DNA from: Thermoanaerobacterium sp. RBIITD
GTDB taxonomy: Bacteria; Bacillota; Thermoanaerobacteria; Thermoanaerobacterales; Thermoanaerobacteraceae
Length of the DNA stretch: 64,000 nucleotides
Reading direction: 5' to 3'
Assembly: GCF_900205865.1 (NCBI RefSeq)
Contig: NZ_LT906662.1
Location: forward strand, 868,001 to 932,000
This document shows, one piece after another, positions 9,583 to 16,449 of the stretch; position 1 is the first letter of the stretch, and each line of letters starts with the position of its first letter. The translations under genes and the position numbers were made by a program. The notes beneath the pieces were generated by a model, which saw only the letters and a list, made by a program, of their open reading frames with translations, searched no databases and was not told the origin of the DNA.

Positions 9583-9621
9583 GGCATGGAGGCCTATAAA
9601 TGTTTTAAACGTTTATAGGCC
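9583..9621 (+). ncRNA. Candidate structured leader hairpin of the mod operon
   Basis: Directly after the consensus promoter, GGCCTATAAA (9591-9600) pairs with TTTATAGGCC (9612-9621), with two more pairs extending the stem. It is preceded by GGCATGGA. No T-tract follows. It could be a regulatory element of the molybdate operon, but I could not match it with confidence to a known Mo/W cofactor riboswitch. Confidence 0.35.
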
Positions 9622-9658
9622 TTAATTTATTAACAATATAGAAAAATATTTATTCTTA

Positions 9659-9702
9659 ATTAGCAAAGGTGCTTATCTACATAGATAGGCACCTTTGCTA
9701 AT
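9659..9702 (+). repeat. Near-perfect 21-bp inverted repeat (terminator-like hairpin)
   Basis: The arms 9659-9679 and 9682-9702 are complementary over 21 bases with one G-T pair and a 2-base spacer. No U-tract follows, because the intron-like fragment begins at the very next base. Group IIC introns are known to insert just after terminator hairpins, so this may be their former target. Confidence 0.7.
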
Positions 9703-9838
9703 GTTTGTCCGGCATGGGCGATAACTTGTCGGTGAAAGTCAGCTATGGACTTTTAGCCAATAACAAGGATGCTTAAAATTTGTACATTAACAACGAAGGA
9801 TTCTTGTTGCAATGAGAAATCGAAGAAAAGCGGAGATA
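9703..9838 (+). ncRNA. Fragment resembling the 5' end (domain I) of a group IIC intron
   Basis: The sequence begins GTTTGTCCGGCATGGG, close to the conserved 5' end GTGTGCCCGGCATGGG of Oceanobacillus-type group IIC introns. The later landmarks come in the same order: GGTGAAAGTC, TAGCCAATAACAAGG, then AATCGAAGAAAAGCGGA against the expected AATCTGAAGGAAGCGGA. The G-T-G-Y-G start has decayed to GTTTG. After about 9838 the similarity ends and the modA ribosome binding site follows, so domains II-VI and any reverse transcriptase are missing. Identification is from memory of the family and needs a covariance search. Confidence 0.55.
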
Positions 9839-9878
9839 TCGTGAGAAAATGAAATTAATAAAGGGAGGAAAAAATGAG

Positions 9879-10691
9879 ATGAGAAATATAAAATGGATAT
9901 CTATATTGGTATGTGGATTATTGACTTTATTACTTTTTGGAGGTTGTAGTCAGGAAAAGGCAAATATACCTTCCAATAAAACGGTAAATTCAAAAAATAT
10001 AATGGTATTTGCAGGAGCAGGACTCACCGATGCACTGCCGGAGATATCAAAAAAATACAGCCAACTTCATCCCGATGTAAAAATTTCTTTCAATTTTGCA
10101 GGTCTTGGTACCCTCCAACAGCAGATTGAACAGGGAGCACCCTGTGATATATTATTAGGTCCTGGAGAAAAACAGTGGAATACTTTAAGAAGTGAAAATT
10201 TAATTGATAAAGCAACAGAAAAAAAGATTTTATCAGACAAATTGGTTCTTATTACGCCAAAAGATAGCCAGAAAGTAAAAAGCTTTGAGGACCTTGCTTT
10301 ACCGGAAGTTAATAAAATTGCCATTGGAGATCCTGCTGTCGTACCTGGTGGTGAATGGGCTAAAAAAGCTTTGACAAGCTTAGGACTTTTTGAAAAAGTA
10401 AATTCTAAATTTATTCTTGCAAAGGATGTACAGCAAGTCAGAACCTATGTAGAAACAGAAAATGTTGATGCTGGATTTATATGGAAATCAAATGCTACAA
10501 ATGATAATAAGATTAGGGTTGCTGCAGAAGTACCTGAAAATTCCTGTCCTCCTATTTTCTTTAGAGGAGCAGTTATAAATAACAGCAAAGAAAAAGAAAC
10601 AGCTCTTGATTTTTTAAACTATCTCAAAGGTCAGGAAGCATCAGAAATTTTCAAAAAATATGGATTTGTACCTTTAGACCAGAAACAATAA
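9879..10691 (+). CDS. modA: Molybdate ABC transporter substrate-binding lipoprotein ModA
   Basis: A 270-residue extracytoplasmic binding protein for molybdate or tungstate. The N-terminus has a lipoprotein signal ending Leu-Phe-Gly-Gly-Cys. The mature part begins IMVFAGAGLTDALPEISKKY, the ModA anion-binding start, then has FNFAGLGTLQQQIEQGAPCDI and FIWKSNATND. The frame is open from 9849, but the ATG at 9879 is the one served by GGGAGG. modB follows 27 bases later. The gene appears intact although the ATPase gene of the same operon is broken. Length is at the upper end of the usual 230-270. Confidence 0.9.
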   Translation: MRNIKWISILVCGLLTLLLFGGCSQEKANIPSNKTVNSKNIMVFAGAGLTDALPEISKKYSQLHPDVKISFNFAGLGTLQQQIEQGAPCDILLGPGEKQWNTLRSENLIDKATEKKILSDKLVLITPKDSQKVKSFEDLALPEVNKIAIGDPAVVPGGEWAKKALTSLGLFEKVNSKFILAKDVQQVRTYVETENVDAGFIWKSNATNDNKIRVAAEVPENSCPPIFFRGAVINNSKEKETALDFLNYLKGQEASEIFKKYGFVPLDQKQ

Positions 10692-10718
10692 ATCCAAAGT
10701 CAAAAAGAGGTGGGGCAA

Positions 10719-11399
10719 ATGATATATCCTATACTTCTGTCAATAAAAGTAGCCATCATAGCTACTCTTATATCCTTTATAGCTGGTATCTTTTTTTCCC
10801 GCCTGTTTTTTATAAAAAACTTTCCCGGAAAAGAAATCATTGAAGCCATCTTTTTTCTCCCAATGGTCTTACCTCCAACTGTTACGGGTTTTATTCTACT
10901 TATTCTTTTTGGTAAATATGGACCTTTAGGTTTTCTCATTAGGAAAATATTTAACAGTCAATTACTGTTTACCTGGTGGGCCGCTGTAATTGCTTCTTCC
11001 ATAGTCGCATTTCCTTTAATGTACCAAAGTGCCAAAGCAGCTTTTGAAAGCGTAGATATAAAGCAGGAGCGGGCTGCTCGTATTTTAGGTGCAAACGAGT
11101 TGAGGGTTTTTTGCACTGTTACGATGCCTCTTGCTTGGCCTGGTATTCTATCGGGTATTGTTCTTTCCTTTGCAAGAGCCATTGGTGAGTTTGGAGCAAC
11201 ATTGATGACTGCAGGTAATATTCCAGGCAAGACTCAAACAATTCCTATGGCAATTTATTTTGCAGTGGAAAGTGGGGATTACAAAACTGCTGTCTACTTA
11301 GTTGTTGTGATTATCTTATTTTCCTTTGGATTGATTTTTTGGTTGAACTGGTTATCAAGAAAAAAAGTTTTATATTATACAAAAAAAGAAAGACAATAA
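10719..11399 (+). CDS. modB: Molybdate ABC transporter permease ModB
   Basis: A 226-residue inner membrane protein with five or six membrane segments. The coupling segment SVDIKQERAARILGANELRVF and the motif FARAIGEFGATLMTAGNIPGKTQTIPMAIYF are classical for ModB. The ATG at 10719 follows AGAGGTGGGG; an upstream GTG at 10710 overlaps that site and is less likely. It should form the channel driven by ModC, but the modC reading frame downstream is damaged. Confidence 0.92.
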   Translation: MIYPILLSIKVAIIATLISFIAGIFFSRLFFIKNFPGKEIIEAIFFLPMVLPPTVTGFILLILFGKYGPLGFLIRKIFNSQLLFTWWAAVIASSIVAFPLMYQSAKAAFESVDIKQERAARILGANELRVFCTVTMPLAWPGILSGIVLSFARAIGEFGATLMTAGNIPGKTQTIPMAIYFAVESGDYKTAVYLVVVIILFSFGLIFWLNWLSRKKVLYYTKKERQ

Positions 11400-11452
11400 A
11401 AGGTACTAAATCGTGAATTATACATTATTCAATAAAATAAGGGGTATCAGTT

Positions 11453-11819
11453 ATGAGTTTTTATAATAATTTAAAGTCTAAGTTTAGAAAAATCGTTGAT
11501 GAAAATGGACTATTAAAAGAAAATGTAGAGGTTAAAGCCTGTATACTATCTCCTAAAGATGCCATTGGCGCTACAAAACGTACAGATTATGTCCTTTTAA
11601 AGGGTAAAGAAAGACTTATGCAGGCAGAATTTAAAGGTTCTTATGGACAGGCATTTACTGATTTATTAAATGATTTTCATGGTTCTGTTGGAGAGATACT
11701 GGAACTTCCACTTAAAAACAATTGAAAATATTTTAAAGGTTCAAAAACCCTTGATCTTTTTGGGGAGAACGGCTGCCGGGACTGCTAAGTTAATGGGATG
11801 GGAAAGATTTTGTTCTTAA
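11453..11819 (+). pseudogene. Internally deleted gene of the mod operon (DUF364-type relic)
   Basis: The 90-codon frame 11453-11725 keeps an N-terminal block with SPKDAIGATKRTDYVLLKGK and QAEFKGSYGQAFTDLLNDF, then ends early. In another frame shortly after, FLGRTAAGTAKLMGWERFC runs to a TAA at 11817-11819. That second block looks like the C-terminal end of DUF364-type proteins, which often lie beside molybdate transport genes. The simplest reading is one gene that lost most of its middle and its frame. The family identification is from memory; the truncation itself is seen in the sequence. Confidence 0.5.
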
Positions 11820-12437
11820 AGTTGACTTATTGGTTGATAAAGAAATTTTGGTTCTTGTTGGTCTTCAGGATCTGGTAAAACAACTGTTTTAGAATGTATT
11901 TCAGGTTTTCATAAGCCGGATTGGGGAGAGATAATATTAGGGGAAAAAATTCTTTTTTCTTCATCGAAGCGAATCAACCTTCCTTCATACAAACGGGGTA
12001 TTGGATATATATTTCAGGAATATGCGCTTTTTAATCATTTAACAGTAAAAGATAATATTCTTTATGGAATAAAAAATTTATTAAAAGAAGAAAAAGAAAA
12101 GCAACTCAATGAAATACTTAAACAATTTGATATATCTCATCTGGCTGAAAGATATCCAGTTCAGCTTTCAGGCGGAGAAAGACAGCGGGTAGCTATGGCA
12201 AGAACACTTATAACAAAGCCTCATTTGTTATTGCTGGATGAACCCCTTTCAGCTATGGACAGGAAGCTAAGGGAAAGGCTGCGTAAAGAAATAAAAGAAC
12301 TTCATGGACAGTGGAATATACCTTTTGTATTGGTTACACACTGCCGATGTGAAGCAGAGCTTGGTGATAAAGTTTTTAAAGCTGAAAAAGGTGAAGACAA
12401 AGGAGAAACCATAATGCGGTTTTATCAAAGTGCTTGA
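11794..12437 (+). pseudogene. modC: Frameshifted molybdate transporter ATPase ModC
   Basis: Frame 1 from 11794 reads FVLKVDLLVDKEILVLVG. At 11863-11864 the codon expected to encode the Pro of the Walker A motif has only two bases, and the reading shifts to SGSGKTTVLECISGFHKPDW. It continues without a stop through FQEYALFNHLTV, the signature LSGGERQRVAMAR, Walker B LLLLDEPLSAMD and the H-loop THCRCEAE to 12437. No ATG start is visible at the 5' end and the TOBE domain typical of longer ModC proteins is absent. A one-base deletion exactly in the P-loop makes a functional product unlikely unless it is a sequencing error. Confidence 0.8.
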
Positions 12438-12600
12438 CGGGCAATACGGTTGAAATATATTCTTTTTATTTATATTTAGACACGGAACCTTAAAAATTGA
12501 CAGCTTTAAAAACTCTAAAAAAGCAACAATTAATAAATTCACCATGTATGAAGAAAACTTGAAATAAAAAGGATTAAATTGAAGGTATTTGCTGTATCTA

Positions 12601-12747
12601 TTAAAGTAAATACTCGCTTGTTTTATTGAATACACCGTCCAGTATAACTTTTATTCTTCTTTTGTGAGCATCCTCCATGAGTTTTTTAATACATCGATTG
12701 TGCCCAACATTGGATCTATTTTAGAATAATTTGCTATAGAGCTTTCA
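12601..12747 (-). pseudogene. Relic of a GH13 alpha-amylase / neopullulanase-type gene
   Basis: The minus strand encodes IANYSKIDPMLGTIDVLK and, after loss of one A in a run of A residues, LMEDAHKRRIKVILDGVFNKTS, ending at a TAA (12601-12603). This corresponds to the segment around conserved region I of GH13 enzymes (normally D-G-V-F-N-H), here with His replaced by Lys. Only about 45 codons remain. Upstream it runs into an IS3 relic on the other strand, so the gene was probably broken by insertion and deletion. Confidence 0.65.
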
Positions 12748-12840
12748 ATTGCTGAACAGGTAGATTTATTAAGCCTTATCCGTACAAGTATTTACTACAA
12801 ACCATTACCGTCATCCGAAGAAGAGGGCTGCAAAAATTAG
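12730..12840 (+). pseudogene. Relic of an IS3-family transposase (OrfB N-terminus)
   Basis: An open stretch of 36 codons reads ELSIAEQVDLLSLIRTSIYY then KPLPSSEEE, which matches the N-terminal DNA-binding part of IS3-family OrfB (typically ...LLGISRSSLYYKP...). It ends at a TAG (12838-12840). The catalytic DDE part is absent here. It is not the same copy as the C-terminal relic near 8.4 kb unless a rearrangement separated them. Confidence 0.6.
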
Positions 12841-12960
12841 AAAAGAAATTAAAAAGACTGCAAAGACATCCTCCTTCAAACAAAAAGAAAGACAGTAATA
12901 ACAGAGAGAAAGTAAAAAAAGTTAACAAAGTTGAATGAAAAAGTAGCAAACCATAGGTAA
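12840..12960 (+). pseudogene. Relic of an IS200/IS605-type TnpB
   Basis: The plus strand encodes EKKLKRLQRHPPSNKKKDSN then NREKVKKV, and in the next frame KLNEKVANHR. This is the arginine/lysine-rich block of TnpB (KRLQR-LSRKKKGSNNREK...KLHEKVAN). It has at least one frameshift and in-frame stops, and starts directly at the end of the IS3 relic. Confidence 0.6.
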
Positions 12961-13040
12961 ATTTTCCCTTGATACAAACTTCTTAAAAAGTTTTACTTTA
13001 TATTTTTATTTTGCGTCAACAGCAATGTCCCATGGCAACC

Positions 13041-13787
13041 TTATGACACAAGCTGATGATTTCTCGTAAAGAAGCGTGTATATGATAAGAAAGCCACGGT
13101 AAAACATGCGATTGCTGTCGTTGATGCCAACATAAATGTCACCATTATTTGATACCTTACCGCATTTACAGGATCGACACCACCAAGTATTAGTCCTGTC
13201 ATCATTCCAGGTAGTTGTACTATGCCAAGTGTCTTCATATTATCTATTGAAGGCATCATGCCTGTTTTAATCGCAATCTTCAATATTTTTTGAACTGACT
13301 GCCTCGAGCTTGCTCCAAGTGATAAATATGTTTCAATCTCATGTCTCCTATTTTTCATCTCATCTTTTAGCCTCGATACTGTTAATCCCGATGAAACCAT
13401 GGCATTCCCAATAATCATTCCTGATACAGGTATTACTTCCTGTGGTCTGAAATGTATGCTGCCAAACAATAGAAGGACAGCTAATGTGATTGCAGCACCG
13501 ATTGCTATTGATATCGTTATAAAATAAAATACATATGGTATACCTTTACCTCTTTTTGCTGCATTATTCCCAGCAACGATTATCATAACAAATACCATAG
13601 CAAGTGTAAATATTACATTATTTGCCGCGAATATATAATGTAAAATATACCCTACTATTGTTAGCTGGATTACTGCCCTTATAGTGCCAATTATAACCTC
13701 TTTTTCAACACCAAGTTTTTGATAATATGATACAAATATTGATATAAGAACAAGGCTTGATGATAATGCTAATGACAATACACTCAT
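13041..13787 (-). CDS. ABC transporter permease, FetB / UPF0014 family
   Basis: A 248-residue membrane protein with about seven hydrophobic segments, containing GTIRAVIQLTIVGYILHYIF, the SGMIIGNAMVSSGLT motif and LGASSRQSV, followed by QLPGMMTGLILGG; all are characteristic of the FetB (YbbM) family, implicated in metal export or iron homeostasis. The frame is open to 13889, but the ATG at 13787 forms an ATGA overlap with the stop of the ATPase gene and is preceded by AAGGGGGAAG, so it is the likely start. With the upstream ATPase it forms a two-gene FetAB-like exporter. Substrate is inferred from the family only. Confidence 0.85.
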   Translation of the reverse strand: MSVLSLALSSSLVLISIFVSYYQKLGVEKEVIIGTIRAVIQLTIVGYILHYIFAANNVIFTLAMVFVMIIVAGNNAAKRGKGIPYVFYFITISIAIGAAITLAVLLLFGSIHFRPQEVIPVSGMIIGNAMVSSGLTVSRLKDEMKNRRHEIETYLSLGASSRQSVQKILKIAIKTGMMPSIDNMKTLGIVQLPGMMTGLILGGVDPVNAVRYQIMVTFMLASTTAIACFTVAFLSYTRFFTRNHQLVS

Positions 13788-14512
13788 GCGACTTCCCCCT
13801 TTGTAAGCTTTCCATCTATAAAAAGCTTTGATATCTCGCTCTTCGGATTTGCAAAAAATTCCTTTGTCACACCATATTCCACAAGACATCCGTTATTTAT
13901 AAATATCGTATAGTCCCCAACACGTTTTGCTTGTTCCATATTATGTGTAATCCACACGATTGTCAGCTTAAGTTTGTCTTTCAAATTCATTATTAGATCC
14001 TCTATAATCTGGGTCGACGCTGGATCAAGTGCCGATGTTGGTTCATCAAGCAACAATACTTCTGGCTCGTTTGCCAGCGCCCGAGCAATTGAAATCCTTT
14101 GCGCTTCACCGCCTGATAAATCATCAACTTTTCTATTCATATAACTTGCATCAAGTCCGACTATATCTAAATAATGTTTTACATCGATATTATTAATTCC
14201 TTTTAACATAGGGCCATATTTAATATTATCAGCAACACTGCCATCGAATAAATATGCTTGCTGAAATACCATTCCAATTCTTCTTCTAAGCTCTATTATG
14301 TTAATATCTCTTATGTCAGTATTATCAATTAGAATTCTGCCTTCTGTTGGATCTATTAACCTATTGACAAGTTTAATCAATGTTGACTTTCCTGCACCTG
14401 ATGGACCTATTATAGTGTGGATATATCCAGCCGGGATTTCCATAGTTATCCCCTTTAGAATTTCATTCTCTGCATCTTTATAACCTACGTTTATAAATTT
14501 TATTTCGTTCAT
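13784..14512 (-). CDS. ABC transporter ATP-binding protein, FetA-like
   Basis: A 242-residue ATPase with Walker A GPSGAGKST (about residue 35-43), Q-loop FQQAYLFDG, signature DDLSGGEAQR, Walker B EVLLLDEPTSALDP and the H-loop WITHN. It is most similar in style to phosphate or FetA-type ATPases. The ATG follows AGAGGTG. It is the first gene of an operon with the FetB-like permease (ends overlap by four bases). Its promoter carries a perfect 34-bp palindrome at 14525-14558, so the pair is probably under a dedicated repressor. Confidence 0.88.
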   Translation of the reverse strand: MNEIKFINVGYKDAENEILKGITMEIPAGYIHTIIGPSGAGKSTLIKLVNRLIDPTEGRILIDNTDIRDINIIELRRRIGMVFQQAYLFDGSVADNIKYGPMLKGINNIDVKHYLDIVGLDASYMNRKVDDLSGGEAQRISIARALANEPEVLLLDEPTSALDPASTQIIEDLIMNLKDKLKLTIVWITHNMEQAKRVGDYTIFINNGCLVEYGVTKEFFANPKSEISKLFIDGKLTKGEVA

Positions 14513-14524
14513 TCTAACACCTCT

Positions 14525-14558
14525 ATATAATATTGTAACAGTTGTTACAATATTATAT
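14525..14558. promoter_or_regulatory. Perfect 34-bp palindromic operator candidate
   Basis: The 16-base arms 14525-14540 and 14543-14558 are exact complements around a GT centre; the core is TGTAACA-GT-TGTTACA. It overlaps the last two bases of the predicted -10 box and the expected start site, where a dimeric repressor would block transcription. No T-tract follows, so it is not a terminator. Confidence 0.75.
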
Positions 14559-14585
14559 TGTAGTACCTATAATATTAAAAGTCAA
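14557..14585 (-). promoter_or_regulatory. Predicted promoter of the FetAB-like operon
   Basis: On the minus strand TTGACT (14580-14585) and TACAAT (14557-14562) are spaced by 17 bases, followed by the palindrome and the ATPase start at 14512. Confidence 0.7.
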
Positions 14586-14671
14586 TAATCATTCTAAACT
14601 CATTAATATTTCTATTAACATTTGAAAAAAATAGTGATAAAATGTATTTGGAAATAAAAGGAGGTGTTACT

Positions 14672-15184
14672 ATGAATAATGGTATACCATCATTTAAATT
14701 TGATGCAAAATTTATCACAAGGACAGCGATTTTATTGGCTGTCACAATCATAATTCAATTTATAAAGATGCCACAGCTTATAACAGGTTCCATTGTTAAC
14801 GCTATGCTAATCATTGCCGGTGGGATTGTTGGCATATGGTCGGGTATATCAATAGGCCTTTTAACACCGATCATAGCCTTCTTGGTAGGACTCATGGGTT
14901 TCCCTATTCTTATTCCATTCATTATGATAGGAAATGTTATATATGTCTTACTTTTTTCAGCGATAAAAAATAATATCATTGGAATGGCAGTTGGCGCAAT
15001 TGTCAAATTCCTATGGTTAGCAGCATCTGTAAAATACATACTTCTATGGTTTAATGTCAAAGTGCCATTAAAGATTGTACAAGCATTCACATTACCACAA
15101 CTAATAACAGCAATTATCGGTGGCATCATAGGATTATTCTTTGTATTTATTCTAAGTAATTATTTTAAAAAAACAATTGAGTAG
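14672..15184 (+). CDS. ECF transporter S component-like membrane protein
   Basis: A 170-residue hydrophobic protein with about five or six membrane helices and the N-terminal RTAILLAVTIIIQFI pattern common in substrate-capture (S) components of ECF vitamin transporters, plus GSIVNAMLIIAGGIVGIWSGI. The ATG at 14672 follows a perfect AAAGGAGGTG; an upstream ATG at 14642 has none. No ECF energy-coupling module lies nearby, as expected for group II systems that share a common module. I cannot name the ligand. Confidence 0.7.
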   Translation: MNNGIPSFKFDAKFITRTAILLAVTIIIQFIKMPQLITGSIVNAMLIIAGGIVGIWSGISIGLLTPIIAFLVGLMGFPILIPFIMIGNVIYVLLFSAIKNNIIGMAVGAIVKFLWLAASVKYILLWFNVKVPLKIVQAFTLPQLITAIIGGIIGLFFVFILSNYFKKTIE

Positions 15185-15205
15185 GAGAAATCCTCCTACT
15201 CAATT
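15175..15205. terminator. Bidirectional terminator between convergent genes
   Basis: AATTGAGTAGGAG and CTCCTACTCAATT form a perfect stem with a 5-base loop, overlapping the stop of the S-component gene. On the minus strand it is followed by TTGTTTTTTT, serving the peptidase gene. Confidence 0.85.
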
Positions 15206-15214
15206 ATACTTCTT

Positions 15215-16390
15215 TTAATTATGTTCGCTTATTCTTTTTGAAACTCTCAAAATGTATTCTATAAGAAAACTTTCTTCATACCTCAGCAATTTTGTATCAA
15301 CATTATTAAGCGTGTCTGTATACCAATGATAATTTTTTAACCTTCCTTTCTCATCCATTGAAAGAAATGATATTGCATTAAATCCGTTTGCCATAACAGG
15401 CAGGGCATCCGTCGGTAAAAGAAGGTTTTTCATTCTTTGTACTAATCCGTTCGGATACTGATTTTTCATTTCATCTGCAACATTAAGAAGAATTTCACCA
15501 GCTTTTTTATAAAATATCATGCCCTCTCCTTCAAGATACGTTAAATTTCCTGCACCAAGATTATCAAGTATGATAAACAGTGTATCATCATTTAAAAGCT
15601 TTTTATGCCGCTTTAGGAAATTTTTCATACCTCTTTCACCGGTTTCCTCACTTCCCGTAAACAAAAATACTATATCTACATCTTGAGGAAAATCATTTTT
15701 ATTGTTGATATAATAATTTGCTAGGGCCATTGCAAGTGCCGTCCCAGATCCGTTATCATTTGCACCATTAGTATATTTCCCACTTATCTCACATATGAGC
15801 ATAAATACAATCATAAAGAAGGTTATTGTAAGACCAATTCCTTGAATGATATATGATACTAAATGTAAGTGAAAAAGCTCAAAAATGATACCTACCGGAA
15901 TCAATGCATATCCAAAATATCCTATATTGTAAATTGTGTTAAGTTTATCAACTATTTTCGGGCTAAACATTATACTGCCCTTTTGCGTATCATAGTGAGC
16001 AGAGACAAATATTTTCTTTTTATTATTTTTCTCAAACTTAGTAAAGACATTTTTAGATAGATGCCGCGGCATTAAACTTGTTTCAAAATATTTACCGCTA
16101 AGTTCTAACAATAAAAGACCTATAGCAAGAAGGCTTATAATGAATTCTATAATATTGAGATATTCATCATATACAAGTGAAGCAGCACCCATTACAAAAA
16201 GTAGGATGCCAAACTGCAATGGCAAAATATAAAGATTATCGCGGGTTGTCATAAATTCCTGTTTTATAACATCGTATCCCATGTCTTTTAACTCGCCTGC
16301 AATATAATCAGCAGCTTTTCTTTCGTTTTTCGTAGCAGAACCACGATGCTCAAATTTTGAAAGCTCTTTTAGATAATCTAAACTTTTCAT
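15215..16390 (-). CDS. Membrane-associated M28 family zinc peptidase
   Basis: A 391-residue protein. The N-terminal SKFEHRGSATKNERKAADYI is followed by two hydrophobic segments near residues 55-100, then the metal ligands of M28 aminopeptidases: HYDTQKGS near 135, GANDNGSGTA near 210, TGSEETGERG near 245 and NYHWYTDTLNN near 355. Another pair of membrane segments lies near 155-200, between the first two metal motifs. The four-helix insertion is unusual compared with soluble M28 aminopeptidases and suggests a membrane-bound enzyme. The ATG follows AAGGGGGCG. Substrate unknown. Confidence 0.8.
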   Translation of the reverse strand: MKSLDYLKELSKFEHRGSATKNERKAADYIAGELKDMGYDVIKQEFMTTRDNLYILPLQFGILLFVMGAASLVYDEYLNIIEFIISLLAIGLLLLELSGKYFETSLMPRHLSKNVFTKFEKNNKKKIFVSAHYDTQKGSIMFSPKIVDKLNTIYNIGYFGYALIPVGIIFELFHLHLVSYIIQGIGLTITFFMIVFMLICEISGKYTNGANDNGSGTALAMALANYYINNKNDFPQDVDIVFLFTGSEETGERGMKNFLKRHKKLLNDDTLFIILDNLGAGNLTYLEGEGMIFYKKAGEILLNVADEMKNQYPNGLVQRMKNLLLPTDALPVMANGFNAISFLSMDEKGRLKNYHWYTDTLNNVDTKLLRYEESFLIEYILRVSKRISEHN

Positions 16391-16449
16391 AGTAAACGCC
16401 CCCTTACATATATATTTCTACACCGATATTAGTTTTCCTTCAATAATTT

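Noticed and set aside
9583-9621. Call of a molybdenum-cofactor or tungsten-cofactor riboswitch ahead of modA
   Set aside because: Promoter, hairpin and operon context would fit, but I could not line up the conserved Moco/Tuco core; listed only as a candidate structured leader.
12267-12635. 122-codon frame on the minus strand across the end of modC
   Set aside because: It lies largely opposite the ModC coding frame, has no ribosome binding site and the product is low-complexity Phe/Lys/Ser; it is a shadow of the real frame.
13041-13889. Longer reading of the FetB-like permease from 13889
   Set aside because: The first 34 codons overlap the ATPase gene and give a Cys/Trp-rich, non-family N-terminus; the ATG at 13787 has the ribosome binding site and the four-base overlap.
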